DNA from: Urechis unicinctus
Lineage: Eukaryota > Annelida > Polychaeta > Xenopneusta > Urechidae
Direction of reading: 5' to 3'
Assembly: GCA_034190875.2 (NCBI GenBank)
Contig: CM067356.1
Coordinates: 65,473,298-65,537,297 of the forward strand
Length of the DNA: 64,000 nucleotides
Each line of letters starts with the position of its first letter. Positions within the stretch are counted from its first letter, which is position 1. The notes under the pieces were generated by a model that saw only the letters and a list, made by a program, of their open reading frames with translations, was not told the DNA's origin and made no database searches. Shown piece after piece: positions 1 through 12,180 of the stretch. The translations under genes were made by a program, and so were the position numbers.

Positions 1-508
1 TCTGGGTTAATCGATGAAACCTGTTTATTGCGTACTCGGGTCTAACTCGATTCCCCAAATCTACTTCATGCCAGGGTTTATTGGTGCCTCTTTGATTGCA
101 TATTGCCAGGAATGATATAACTGTTCATTCGGTTCCCGGATGCATACATCATAATTGAGACCGCAGAGATTCGAGCGGTCATTTAATTTCTACTAGTGCT
201 TGAAGCTAACAGCAATGCACGGTCATTCCTAACCTTAATATAATGTTATTCCACATGCGTTGCTAATTCACACATCAACGTCAAATTTGGAACCACGCCA
301 AAACCATTGCAAACATAATCACTTCATTAACTGACTCAGGTTAATAAGAATTCAGTCGCGTATGTAAGGACCCTTGTATATCGTGTCATTAATCCTAGGG
401 TCCAGTCAGTCACAGGCCTCAAAATCGCTTTGAGACAGTTAACCGTCGCAATCCATGTTGTGTGTTAAACATAACCAGGACGATACACCAGTAGAAGCTA
501 TGTGCAGA

Positions 509-641
509 TCGGTGGCACTTGAATCAGATCTTCCATCTGACCAGTGGAAATTGCATTTATCGCATGGCACCCTCCTCTCAGCCCATAAGATCTTGAGAAA
601 AAGCTCGATATTTTTCTCATATCGCCATGCGATAGCTGAGA
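509..641. other. 133-bp nested-hairpin block present in copy A only
   Basis: Copy A has this block between the shared flanks; in copy B the flanks are joined directly at about 13209. It contains two nested perfect inverted repeats: an outer 11-bp pair (TATCGCATGGC at 558-568 and its complement at 624-634) and an inner 9-bp pair (TGAGAAAAA at 594-602 and its complement at 611-619, 8-base loop). It could be a small insertion, or ancestral sequence deleted from copy B. No target-site duplication is clear beyond a 2-base overlap. Confidence 0.7.
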
Positions 642-2060
642 CCACGTCGCAATATCACACAGCTTACTTGTCGATTTGAGGAAGTACCTCAATGAACAGC
701 GCAGCGATAACATGGTTAGACTTGATCCGCGTCCGGGTGTGTTTTACGATATCATCGGCTGACCGTGTGGCAACAAACACTAAGCACACGATGCATCGGA
801 GGGTGCTTGTGCTAGAGGTGGGCAGTAGAATGACCACCATCCATCTGAACACATCCCATATCTATATGTCAAACAGCAGTATTTTTTAACTTTTTGGCGT
901 ACCTTCATTAATGATCTCTTTCGGCCTACCTTTGCGTTGATCTATTCATTCGCTCGAATCTGCAACATCACCCATCCCTCATGCTTAAAAGTCGAATGGA
1001 AGGTGTCATCTGGCAATGAAAAGCTTATTTACTCGATCGATCATATGTATTTTTGTTGACCGATGATTGATCAATTCAATAAAATAAGATAGACGGTTAT
1101 GTAGATATCTGTTTGTGCTACCTCAAACAAATGTGAAGTTAACACTATGAGAAAAACAGCAACACCAAAGTCTAGAGGATCGTATGATATGAAGATAAAA
1201 TTTCAGGGCGGTGAATGGCGTAGATGATTGTCTTCCTCAGATGCCGCTTGCTCTGTGGGATAGATAGGATTTTACACAACAATCCTGAAATGTTGGGCAA
1301 CAATAAAAAAAAATTCTATTTGATTTTCAAAAAAATCTTGGGTAAGTGTTATGATTGGATACCCATCCAATCCACTTGCATTTTATTGGTGCATTTGGGC
1401 ATCTGGACGTGTATAGATCGCAAAGCTAACAAATAAGGTCGTTCTTCATTAACCCAAATGGTGTCATGTTCAGTCCAACCTTAACCTTCAGGGAATACAC
1501 CCGTGAAAAACACACGCGGGATTATTATGTTGATGTGGGAAAATGACGTTATATGAGTGTTTACGCCAGGTAAGCTGGCTACATAGCTGGTGATTTGACG
1601 CAAAGAGGTGAACAGCAAGACACATTACCTGGAGACGTGATCGCGTGTATCAATCACCAATTTGTACATGCAGACTGTAAGAGTGATCTCAGCGTTCAAC
1701 TCCTGCAGTCATCATATAACTTATTACCCTACCAACGCTCCATAACCGAGCTAACCCTCACCCCTACCCCCCAGCACGAACTCCATCACCGCGTAAATAC
1801 AATTAAATCGCCACCAATACGCAATCACACTTTAGCTAATAGGTTAAATGCATGGAATTATATACATTGAGAAAGCAGCAGTGCGCAGCAGTGTGACCGA
1901 ATGAAAGCTAAGATTGTGCTTTGAAATGAATCCGTTAAGCACTTTCACACGGTCCAGTAAATCCGAGTAGTTAAAAGGCAAGGTTGAAGGAGGATAAATA
2001 CACAACACCTTGTGCTGTAACTGATCGGCTTACAATAAATTAGTCGATTGAAAGCGCAAT

Positions 2061-2298
2061 CGATCACGTGATGCTCGCTGTTTCTGCGAAATGGGCACTA
2101 GTTAATATGGCTACCTTGAGAATATTCCAATTAAATAATTTTCATGAATACCACGTAACAAATATTACAACAATGGGGCATGTTTAAGTGTAGCCACCAT
2201 CTCCGACTCATTTGGTTCGGCTCAAATTACTTGGGTGACCCATATTACACGAGAGTTTAGAGACCCCTAACAGCAGCACTACCAGACAACATGTGAAT
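2061..2298 (+). repeat. Shared ~230-bp module, copy 1
   Basis: The module starts at a CACGTG palindrome (ATCACGTGAT) and ends with a CCCCTAACAGCAGCACT-like edge. Related copies are at 8518-8748, 14700-14925 and, inverted, 20372-20592; partial copies are at 10233-10281 and 10875-10986. The copies are diverged and hold no conserved reading frame, so this looks like a short non-autonomous mobile element or a fixed sub-module of the larger repeat. Confidence 0.7.
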
Positions 2299-2480
2299 TT
2301 AGAGGAGCAGTTATGCAAGTGTTTACGCAAGAGAAGCTGGCTAAGTTACTGGTGATTTGACGCGAGTGGATGAACAGCGAAGCGCATAGGGATATTAGCG
2401 TGGTGCTACTTGTGCCATTAATGGCTGAAAGGTCCTACAAGTGTCAACCTGTGATTGCTGCTAACAGCAGCACATCCAGA
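2285..2480 (+). repeat. ~196-bp block in copy A flanked by short direct repeats
   Basis: The block lies between two similar edges (CAGCAGCAC followed by CCAGACA-like) and is absent from copy B near 14915, where a single edge remains. Its interior resembles 11000-11100 and, inverted, parts of 18060-18560 and 19905-20410. This fits either loss from B by recombination between the edges or insertion into A. Confidence 0.6.
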
Positions 2481-4300
2481 CAGCGTTTAATTCCATAAAA
2501 ATCTCAGTAATCAAAAGGATGTATAATGGAGGTGGTGTACAATGGAGTACAGAGCCTCATTTTGTAATTTCCCCCTTCTGAACTGGCTGTGGTGATTTTC
2601 AGCCACAAATGCAATTAGAATGAAACCGAATATAGAATATATCGCTTAACCAAGCGAATAGGAGAGATAACATGCATAACGTTGCTCCTTGAGAGAGCAG
2701 CAATGTAATTTTATTCGTATTGATCTATAGCCGCTATTCTCCGCATTATGTGAAGCCTGATATTCGACATTAAGACGCACCTGAAGTCAAGCTAACGAAG
2801 AATAGAGAAGCGACAGCCATACGCCTGTGTAAATGAACACCATCAGATACTAAGATGATCTGTTTGGTTATTGCATAAATATTTGTTTTTGAAATAACAC
2901 TACTTCTCTTTCATAATGCTCTTCTTCGAACACAATATACATTGTTTCCAATAGCGCCAAATAATCATACCTGGTGATCATCAGGTACGAAATGCAAACA
3001 AATATTGACATAGAACCGCTTAACTCGCAACTCATTGTTTAAATCAAGCGCATTAAGGTATTTCCTCTTTTGTTAATGAGTTCGATCTATAACCTCATTT
3101 TGACCAGCTTTTCAGTCTGACGTTAATGAATTCTGTAAGTCAATAAGCACGAACTGTATTCTCCATGACATTTATTTAAACAAAGATATCGAATAAATTT
3201 GTTTAAATGAAGCAAATCTCCGTGCCGTCACAGTTCCTTTCAACAAATATACCATTTCACTTGCGTCTATATTTCGTCGACAGTCTGCATAGTGTATGTT
3301 ATCAGTTTCAAAATCTTACATATGAAGAGGCTCGTAGTCAACATTCGGCTTATTGTTAATCACAAACATCGATTGTGTTAAAGTGCACATTTGTGTTTCG
3401 AAGGCACTTATGTTTGCATTAAGTTACCATGGACATGTAATAAAACAATGTCGAGCAATAATATTAGGCTTGATGATATAGAAATGATGGCATAGTTCGA
3501 ATAACAACCTTTTTATTAATAGTATGCCATTTTGGCAGAATTGAGGCCTTTATATTGAGGTAAGATTTAGCTATAGCCAGTAGCTTAGAGGGAATCTCGC
3601 CAACTACGTCTCATAGCAATCATGTACTTACAGGGTATGACATTTGCATTGTCGCGTTTCGGCTGCCTGTCGTTAACCTTTATTGTGTGGCATTTAGCAT
3701 TCTTTTGTTTTCTTGTGAGTACTTAGATATCCTGGCAGAGGGAGCCTTCAGAACAATAGCAATAGTTACATTACTCTTCCAGGGCATAGGACAGCCTTTC
3801 AAGTAGCCCTAGTGCTTCAATTGCCGCTCGTTCATGTTATGACCATTACGATGACTCCACCCCTTATTGGCACACGTGGTTCAACTTCATTAATAGGTGC
3901 ACGTATCCCTTTCCAGTCAACTGCTCTTAATTGATATGTTTAAAGTTTTAATTACTTTATGAAACTGAACGTATGTGTCGATAAATCTTTGTCTTTTACC
4001 CAATACCTGCGCGTCGTTTCCTGTATTTTGTATGCCACAGATATTTCATAGCCTAACTCACTTGAGAGCGATAACATTTGACATTCAAGTATCGCGGGAA
4101 TACAGATGGATGCAGTCATATGAGCGCCATTCGTAGCATTTATGTGAATTAATGGATACTCGTCGTCTTAATTGCTTCGGTACTCAACTTGCCGCAAGCA
4201 GGAGCTACCACAGTAGGTCTTTCTTGTATATGCACACCTCTTGCAGCTAATGCTAGTCTATCGATGTCGGAATGGGAGGGTATATCGGTTGGCTATGGAA

Positions 4301-5170
4301 GTAGAACATGAATACTGCTACTTACATGCAAGAACAAGATACAAAATGTGTTTTGCTAAAAACTGACACTTTCAGTGAAATCAGTAAATGCCTATATATA
4401 ATCGATATGCCTGTTTGAAGGCCAGCTATAAACTACCTAATGAACTCCAATGTTTTGTACTTAGCAATTCTCCACTCGATCCACATCTAAATAACCAAAT
4501 CACATTTGCACGAATGGACGCTGGTACAGAATTCCATACGAGAATCTAGTCAGCCAACGCGCTTTGTTTGCTTCATGAGTTCAAACATGGCTGGTTAGAT
4601 TCGGTAAAATAGACGGAGCCAGACTGACGCTACTTATTTCGAATTGAAATAACATGCAACGATCATTCATTTAAGCCCCACTGGATGCAGACGCATTAAT
4701 TGAGTGCTGCCATTTTGATGTGTGCCAAAAACACTATACCAGCATTACACGATGCTAACTTGACGTGCACCCTTTGGAGTTGCACTACTGTCGATATCGC
4801 AAAGACGTAATGCTGATTGTATATAGCTAGAATTGCACTGCACTCGGTATCTAAGTAATGACTTTCTAGGCATTACCAGGTTAGATAAGTACAGGCACAC
4901 CAACATCTTGGTATTATAAGATATAGCCATATAACAGGAATACATGATTAATTGTTCGCATTGAATGTGCTTCTTACACGTGTTATCGGAGGAGTTATAT
5001 TTGGCTCGACATATAACACTATTATGTGTTAAACGTATGCAGTCGTGAGAATGAACCACACTATCCCAAAGTTAGTCAATTAAAAACATGCCGAAACATT
5101 CCTGTCTTTGAATGTGAATCCGCGAACCACCAAGTGGATTCAATGTGGTTGGATCTACCATGGCTCGTCA
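4301..5170 (+). repeat. Segment of copy A deleted from copy B
   Basis: Copy B jumps from its equivalent of 4300 to its equivalent of 5171 at about 16738, with only one or two bases of shared sequence at the join. The first part (to about 4812) does occur inverted at about 27755-28260, so the segment belongs to the ancestral repeat and was lost from B. A minus-strand open stretch of 104 codons at 4745-5059 has no recognisable similarity and I do not call it a gene. Confidence 0.75.
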
Positions 5171-5452
5171 CTGCCTTAATTGATTCAGTATTGTGGATGT
5201 AATATTGTTTTGGAGGACACATTGGTTATCAGATACTACAGATACTCCCCAAAATATCCTTATACACTAGACGATTGTGGCGGAAATGATGCTCCCTTTA
5301 TTTGATCAAAAGGGGATAGTGGCAGTACTCAATAATATTATATTTCTATGCATTTAAAGTGTTGCACACTCACAGTCGCATAGATCATATTCATCTTACA
5401 CCTTATAGGTGTCGACATGGTTCTGTACACAAAATTATCGCTTGCTGCCTTG
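5171..5452 (+). repeat. Large repeat copy A, continuation (direct repeat of 16739-17011)
   Basis: The match with copy B resumes here after the B-side deletion and runs until copy B is cut by the N gap. How far the A/B duplication really extends cannot be told from this window. Confidence 0.85.
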
Positions 5453-5829
5453 ATTAAGTACGCGGATGCGACAAAAATTCGTGTAGTTCAAGCTTAGAAT
5501 CTATAATTGGATTGATACCAGAGAAAACGCGAAATTGCAGATGAGTGATACTGTAAGGGTCATATCGGCCATCCTATTCTTTATCGGATATATTAGACAG
5601 CTAACATTTCATCTCCAAATCATCGCGTTGTCTGCCCTTGCTACGGCTCACAGCAAGTTTTCTCTCAGATGGACCAAGTAGAACCACTTAGTCATGTAAT
5701 TCAACTGAAATTGTCCGACACACTCATTTGTACACAAACCACGTAATCATTGTACTGTATATGTTCTACACCAACATTATAATCGATGAAACCATACTAG
5801 CAACTATACAATGTATGGTTGAAGTTCCT

Positions 5830-6510
5830 AGAGACGTGATTTTTCACAGGTCAACTAGAATGTAAGGGCATCAGTGTAGCAAATACGAACACCAATATGC
5901 ATGTACAACATCTTACTAGTACATGTCGTTCAACGCTTAATCTTCCTACATCGGCCATGAAATTAAAAGAAGTGTGTAAGCATTTATCCTGAATTGACTA
6001 TTTACGAGAACAATGCTGTCTGCTAATGCAATCTCACCATATCGATGTAATTCCTGGTCAATCAAAAGTGCGATTACTTCAACCAGCTTGGCCATTCACA
6101 AGTTTGGGCTGTGTCACATTATTATGTTCCCCGGCCGACATTTGGCAAGAAGTGTCGCAGTGTAAGGTTATGGAAGGTCTAATAGAGTTCACACAGAACG
6201 TTACGCAACGCAACCTGGTTTCGATAACCCGCTTTGAAGGATCATAAGTCATTGACGCTGGGAGGATCAAAGGACGGGAATGCTATAGTGTTCTAAAGAG
6301 ATTAACTACATGGAGGCGACAAGGAGAGCAAACGATTAGGCGATGCGATGGTTCATAGCACACCTACCACCTATTACCTATGTAAAATCCAGAAACATTG
6401 ATCAAAATGTAGTGACTTTATCACAATGCGCTGTATCTTTACTTTGCCCTCCAATGAATGATGCGGCTATCGTGTTTGTACCAGTGATCACCATCTTGTC
6501 CTTATCGTCG
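5830..6510 (+). repeat. Repeat segment with inverted counterparts downstream
   Basis: 5830-6330 matches 25680-26190 and 6380-6510 matches 24700-24870, both in inverted orientation, with clear runs of near-identity and scattered changes. Short open frames exist on both strands (6026-6247 plus, 6079-6270 minus), but each has a stop or shift in the inverted copy. I see no coding gene here. 5453-5829, just before it, has no recognisable content. Confidence 0.75.
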
Positions 6511-7312
6511 TCTTCACAGCAACATCGCCGTTGTCATCATTACTATCAGTGTCATCATTATCGTTTAACTAGCATTAAACTGCATGGTGATTGGACGCAT
6601 GTTTCGGTTGCTCTGTTGAAATATAGTCGTTAAACACATCCACATAGCCCAGACAATCTTACTATTCGCATGACAAGGTTCATTAACATATTTGTAACAC
6701 TTTGAATCAGTATTTTGGGATATGATCGGTTCATAAAAGATTGTTTGATCGAATTATCAATAAAATACTTTTGTATATCACCATTGTTTAGTCAGGACAA
6801 ATTATCGTTCGGTGGTTCTGGATTAGTATGCATAACTTTAATTGCATTAACTGGTTAAACCCAAAATCTCCCCAGGTTGGTTATGTAACGGTTAATTATA
6901 TTTCATAATTTTTTTAATATATCTGCACTTCATCCGATGGTTCCATGTTGGTTGACATAGACATTAATTCGCCGTTCATGTGCATAACGTCGCTTCCTTT
7001 ATTGCGCCATGTAAGGTTGCCACCACTGGTAGTGTATGATGTAATCGTGCTATTTATAGAAGTCGATATACGCTAGCATGCCCGTAAGCCTTGATATTTA
7101 GAGCCATTCAAAACTTACATCATCAGGATCTATGGTGACTTATAACATATAAATATTTATGTAAGCTTCTTGAATTATTCAATAAGGCTTGTCAGTTGTT
7201 GAAGTATGATGATAAGTAGAGGGATGTATCGTTGTTAATATGGGTGATTGGCAGTGGGAGAGACAGCTTATGAAAAAGTATCAAGCGGCCGCTAGGCCCT
7301 GGATATAGTTGT
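6490..7312 (+). repeat. Repeat segment, inverted at 18690-19500 and partly direct at 11600-12180
   Basis: About 800 bases are recognisable inverted at 18690-19500, including a distinctive stretch at 7255-7312 around a NotI-like GCGGCCGC. 6490-6960 also matches 11600-12180 in the same orientation. In two of the three places this segment borders a trinucleotide array ((GAT)n at 19522-19732 and (CAG/CAT)n at 11614-11720). Confidence 0.75.
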
Positions 7313-8517
7313 TAGCTTACTGGAGCAGTCATTCGGGCTCTACATAGGGGTAACATTCCTACTCTCTTAGGATATTAAAGCAGCGCATCTCGCTGCCTAC
7401 AATTTTGCCACATAATGAAATGGTCTTATTACTTGATGAAAGTTTTGCAATCCTTGAAATAATGTCAGGTTATAGTTTGGTGTCGGGCGGCTTACTGAGT
7501 ATTCTTGTAATGATACACATTCTGCATGGCAGCATTTGATTCTTTTGTTATTGGCTTAAATTGAAATGTATATAGTCGATAACAGACTGCTGATGTAAGA
7601 AGTGCAGGATCCTTTTAGCCCAAGTAATTCATTCATCTTCATCCATTACTGCAGTGATGCTTCAAGTTGTAACAAAACATAAAGCCATTAGACATTTGGG
7701 TTATTTTTGCGGATATTGTTCACTAGCATTGACATATATTTCTAAGCATATCGATATTTCGTATCAACTTTGACTGAGTACAATCAGATACCCAAATTTA
7801 AAACAAATACTAATGCCATATGAAGACAATTCTGTTTTCAAACACATATACTAAATCATTCGTTACAATGTCTTATGCAGCCTCTTTCAGTTAAACACAG
7901 TTACCACATTTGATCGCATATTACGAGGAACGAAATAGCTCCATTGATCACTATTGCCAAAAGCCGGAAGTATAAATCTTATTTGAGGCGACAGAGGTAC
8001 GCACGTTCAATGCCATGCCTACTTGTGCTCTCAACAAACAATAAGGTACGTTTACTCAAAACCACGAAATGTTTGTCATGTTAAACCAACAGCCGTTTTA
8101 GACAGCTTCGCCGAATTCGTAACCAATCGAAAACAAAAGCTATTTTTGAATTACCTCAAGTATTAGGAATTTCGTAGCGTAATCAGCAGCCCTCATCCGG
8201 TTTAACGTTTACCAATATGAACAGTCATTGGTCGGACTCGTCTAACTGTCTCATTCAAGTTGGTCTGTTAACAATTGCATTCTATCCTTCATGGTTACAC
8301 ATTGAAGAAAAGATTCTTACTCTGTATGGAATAGCTTATTGGTTTTATCCGTCTTTTGCACTGTTACTGAACCATTAATTATAACACAGAATGCAATCAA
8401 GCCAAGACGTATTTCATTTACCCCAATGGTGTCATGTTTTGCCATAACGCTTGCCTCAGGATAATAATTTTAAAAGTTTATGCGGGATAAATATGCTAAT
8501 CTACATATTCTCAGCAA
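7313..8517. other. Stretch with no recognised gene
   Basis: This part of copy A is missing from the inverted copy, which jumps from the equivalent of 7312 to that of about 8337 (seen at 18640-18700). No exon-like frame, RNA gene or tandem repeat was found. Confidence 0.6.
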
Positions 8518-8748
8518 CCGATCACGTGATGTTCGTTGTTTGTGAGAAGTGGGCAGTTGTTAATATCGCTACCTTAAATATATCACAATTAAATAATTTT
8601 TATGAATACCACGTAAACCGTTACCACAAGGGGGCATGTCTTAGTGTAACAACCATCACAGACTCATTTGGGTCAGCTGTAATTACTTGGGTGACCCATA
8701 TTGCACGACCTGTTTAGAGGCCCCTAACATTAGCACTAGCAGACAGCC
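8518..8748 (+). repeat. Shared ~230-bp module, copy 2
   Basis: Starts at a CACGTG palindrome and follows 2061-2298 with about one change in six to eight bases. The plus-strand open frame 8451-8717 runs through it but is broken in the sister copies, so it is not taken as a gene. Confidence 0.7.
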
Positions 8749-9120
8749 TGCATTTTACTGGTGCATTTGGTCGTCTGTACGTGTGTAGATCGGAAAGTTA
8801 ACAAATTAGGTCGTTCATCATTAACCCGAATAGTGTCATGTTCAGTCCAATCTAAACCCTCAGGGAATATTTTGAAAAAAAAGCTCGCGGGATTACTATG
8901 TTGATGTGGGTTTGACGCAACTAGGTGAACAGTGAGACGCACCCAGACCTTAACATGATACTATTTGAAAACGCAAGATGCTATTTTGAAATGAATCCAT
9001 TGAGCACTATCACACGGCGCAGTCTGAGTATTCAAAAGGCACGTGTGAAAGAGGATAAATAAACCACAACACCTTGGGCTTGAACTGATCGGCTTACAAT
9101 AATACATCCGTCGATTGAAT
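8749..9120 (+). repeat. Mosaic of pieces also found at 1370-1560 and 1900-2060
   Basis: Short blocks around 8750-8920 and 8980-9115 resemble 1370-1530 and 1915-2060 in the same order but with the intervening sequence removed. This is a shortened relative of that part of copy A. Confidence 0.55.
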
Positions 9121-9300
9121 GGGGGACCGAATACCTGGAAATCGCCTATTATTTGGGAGGCTGTTAAATGCCGTTACAAATCAATAATATGTGATATTAG
9201 TCGAGTGTGCATAGCTTTTACACCGTGACTAGTTGATTCATTAATCCCACGAAGCTTATTGTAACTAGTGGCAATCAGCCCTTTATCGGCCAGATCATCG
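9121..9300 (+). repeat. Local duplicate, paired with 10590-10760
   Basis: Both stretches share a block that runs from a GACCGAATACC-like edge through TGCATAGCTTTTACAC to a TGACTAGTT edge. 9301-10119 between the local repeats has T- and G-rich patches and two overlapping open frames at 9922-10185, with no recognisable protein. Confidence 0.65.
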
Positions 9301-10119
9301 CACTCCATTTGCTGACTCATCCATGCACCAAGAATACACACGTTGCTCCATCATCGATTGTGGGCTGCAAAATAACGTGTTATGTAATGGAAAATGACCC
9401 TATTGAATGATGTATCAACTTATTGATTTTTATATATTATGTAATGAAATTATGATAATGAAGCGGGCTAAGAGTCGACCTTCTGATGGGTTATATGCAA
9501 CCGCTGATGAGCGAGTCGATTATGCTAATTACACGCGAGCTGTTGGTGCCACGTGGAAGTATGTAGCGAGGGTGTAGTATTTGAGAGAACTAAACATATG
9601 CAGTGCGTTGATGACCACATTGATGTACAACCCAGACATTTGTGGAATGAGCTAAATTTGTATTCGGAGGGTTTGAGTAGTTTTTTTTTTTGTGATTGGC
9701 TTCCTGGGAAGGGGTTGTAGTGCGTGGTAAATTGGATGTTTTTTTACCCGGTTGAGTCAGCATCTGTGGAAACCAGGCTCTTTCATCTGGTGATCCTTTT
9801 TTGTATTTACCCTCAAATGGGGATTGGTTCGGGCAAAAACAACCCTATATATTCTGTGAGATTAGCGTGCAGATGGAAGGTTGAGATGTAGAGGCCGCTG
9901 TAGCTTGACGATTTTGATGCATTGCCACTATACGCAGCGTGGATACTCAATAACTTTGGCATCACGAGGCGGTCTGCTCAGCTGCCCCTTCCACCTGTGT
10001 ACTGGTGGGGTGCGGTGGTTGGTATGAGGGGTAAAGGGGATGGACAGTCTGGAAACCCATGTGAGAGGGCCAGTCGATATAGCAACTTGCCACATTTCCG
10101 ACCGCATCCCCAACTGGGT

Positions 10120-10260
10120 AGCCAAAATACCCATTCCCAATTGAACAACTCCACTCACCCTCTTTTTTGCACGCTTTAAGATCATCCCAGTGTGAATAAA
10201 TACGTCAGTTTAAATATTCTCAGCAACTTTACCGATCACGTGATGCTCGTTGTTTGTGAG
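10120..10260 (+). repeat. Local duplicate, paired with 10755-10890
   Basis: Both copies run from a GGGTAxCCAAAATACCCATT edge to the start of the 230-bp module (TTTACCGAT). Together with the pair 9121-9300 / 10590-10760 this indicates a local duplication of about 1 kb, later rearranged by growth of the CAG array. Confidence 0.65.
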
Positions 10261-10281
10261 AATTGGTAACTTGTTAATATG

Positions 10282-10401
10282 GCAGCAGCAGCAGCGTCAT
10301 CAGCAGCAGCAGCAGCAGCGTCATCAGCAGCAGCAGCGTCATCATCATCAGCAGCAGTATAATCAGCAGCAGCTGTATCATCATCATCAGCAGCAGCGTC
10401 A
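10282..10401 (+). repeat. Interrupted (CAG)n/(CAT)n microsatellite
   Basis: CAG runs are broken at intervals by CGTCAT or CATCAT. An open frame through it would read glutamine and histidine runs (10250-10561), but that follows from the repeat itself. The array sits inside a copy of the 230-bp module and splits it. Confidence 0.9.
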
Positions 10402-10589
10402 CCCCTCCACTATAGCTGGTGCCACCATGGTTATCATCCACCTGGCCTTAAGCAGCCTGGTGACCAAACAAAAGCGCCAGATACTATTCTGTAATGAATT
10501 CATCGAACACTTCCTCACGGCCCAATCTGAGTATTTAAAATGCAAGGGTGAAGGAGGATAAATAAACCACAACATCTTGCGCTTGAACT

Positions 10590-10986
10590 GATCCATCGAT
10601 TTAATAGGCAACCGAATACCGGAAAATCGCCTATTAATTGGAGGCTGATAAGTGCCGTTACAAATCAATATTATGTGAAATGAGTCGAGTATGCATAGCT
10701 TTTACACTGTGACTAGTTTATACAATAATCTCACGAAACTAATTGTGAAATCACTCTTGGGTAACCAAAATACCCATTCCCAATTGGACAACTCCTCTCA
10801 ACCACGTTTTGCATACCTAAAGATTATCCCATTGGGAATAAATACGGCAGTCTAAATATTCTCGGCAACTTTACCGATTATGTGATGCTCGTGGGGCACT
10901 TGTTAATATGGCTACCTTTAGTATATCTTATTTGGTTCATCTCTAATTACTTTGGAGGCCCCTAACAACAGCACTGCTAGACAGCC
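10590..10986 (+). repeat. Second local duplicate plus shortened 230-bp module
   Basis: 10590-10760 pairs with 9121-9300, 10755-10890 pairs with 10120-10260, and 10875-10986 is a shortened version of the 230-bp module ending in GCACTGCTAGACAGCC. Confidence 0.6.
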
Positions 10987-10999
10987 TATGAAGCAAGGG

Positions 11000-11480
11000 G
11001 GAAAAGTTATGTGAGTGTTTACGCAAGATTGGCTGGCTAAGTAACTAGTGATTTGACGCGATGAGATGAGCAACGATGAGCATAGGGACATTAGCGTGGC
11101 CAACAAAGGCAGAAAGGTCAACTTGTGATTACTGGGCGACGTGATTTTGCTTATTCATCAACAAATAGACAAGAAGGGTAACATAAGCGACTGACTCACC
11201 TGCTCAGGTCATAACTGACCATCCAACTCATTGACCATGACTGTGCTTGCCATCACAACCATCGCGAGCTCGACCCTTATACCCTTGTACATGTCACTTC
11301 ATCGTCGCACGAAAAAACACCATACCATGTCTTCAAACTTGGTACCCACATTGAATAATATCCATTCATCATTTTATTCCCTTGTCAATTGTTTACTTTG
11401 ACAGATGCGGCTAAAAGTGGATGACATAAAGTTATGATCCATAACGACCCGGTGTAAGAAACTTTATATCTTTCAGGCTA
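11000..11480 (+). repeat. Shared ~480-bp module, direct copy
   Basis: Found inverted at 18060-18560 and again at 19905-20410, and in part within 2285-2480. The shared anchors are the edges TTTGACGCGA, TGTCACTTCATC and TTTACTTTGACAGATGCGGC. No coding potential is conserved. It is probably a mobile element of unknown type or a fixed part of the large repeat. Confidence 0.7.
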
Positions 11481-11599
11481 TTTATAGAAAGACCCGCATA
11501 GGTATCACTACATTATAGACAAGCGGCTAGTTTTCCCTTTTGTAAAGGAATCTCATATCCGATATGACCACCTAGGCCAAAATATATTGATACACAAAA

Positions 11600-12180
11600 G
11601 CAAAGAGTCTGCGGCAGCAGCAGCAGCAGTATCATCATCGTCATCAATATCCTCATCTTCATAAATATCATCGCCAACAGCGCCGTGATCACATCATCAT
11701 CGCCTTTGCCCTCATTACTGTCGATGTCATCATTATCAATTACCTTGCTTTATACTGTTGGATGATTAGACGCATATGTCGGATGTTATGTTGAAATATA
11801 TTCGTTCAACGCATCCATACTGCCCAGTGAATCAGAGTTTTCACGTGACATGCTTCCCGCCGATAACTTTCACACACCACTTCTGCTTTGTATGGAGGAG
11901 CATGGAAATGATCGGCTTACAAACGATTGGCTGATCGAATTTTCTACATAATACTTTCGTAAATCCTCTGTCATTTATCGGGCTGCTAAGAGTCAGGACA
12001 AACTAACGTTTAGTGGTACTGGATGATATTGAATAACTTTAATTGCACTGAATTGTTAATTTCCTAATCCCCCCAGGCTTGTAATGTAGCTACATTCCAT
12101 ATTTTTTGTTTTTATATCTGTGCCTCGGCCCCCCCCCCCCCCAATGATTTCACCCCCTCCCCCCACGCAACAACATCCAC
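11600..12180 (+). repeat. Direct relative of 6480-6960, with (CAG/CAT)n array and C-rich tract
   Basis: A CAG run followed by CATCAT/CGTCAT triplets occupies 11614-11720, where 6500-6560 has only a few such triplets. The rest follows 6560-6960. A run of 14 C lies at 12129-12142, followed by further C-rich sequence. 12181-12703 shows no recognisable feature. Confidence 0.65.

Larger units (their letters stand above)
1..4300 (+). repeat. Large repeat copy A, first part (direct repeat of 12704-16735)
   Basis: Base 1 onward can be followed almost base for base in 12704-16735, at a spacing of about 12.7 kb, with scattered substitutions and a few larger indels. The repeat may start before this window. 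Copy A carries two blocks that copy B lacks (about 509-641 and 2285-2480), and copy B has an extra block of about 65 bp near 14200-14265. No long open frame is kept in both copies, so this is best read as a non-coding segmental duplication or a member of a dispersed repeat family. Parts of it recur inverted (27755-30380) and again direct (34320-34560, 35540-36260). Confidence 0.9.

Noticed and set aside
4745..5059. 104-codon minus-strand frame in copy A
   Set aside because: It lies in repeat sequence, has no recognisable motif, and the part present in the inverted copy is not kept open.
10250..10561. 103-codon frame with Gln/His runs
   Set aside because: It is produced by the (CAG/CAT) microsatellite and is not shared by sister copies of the surrounding repeat.
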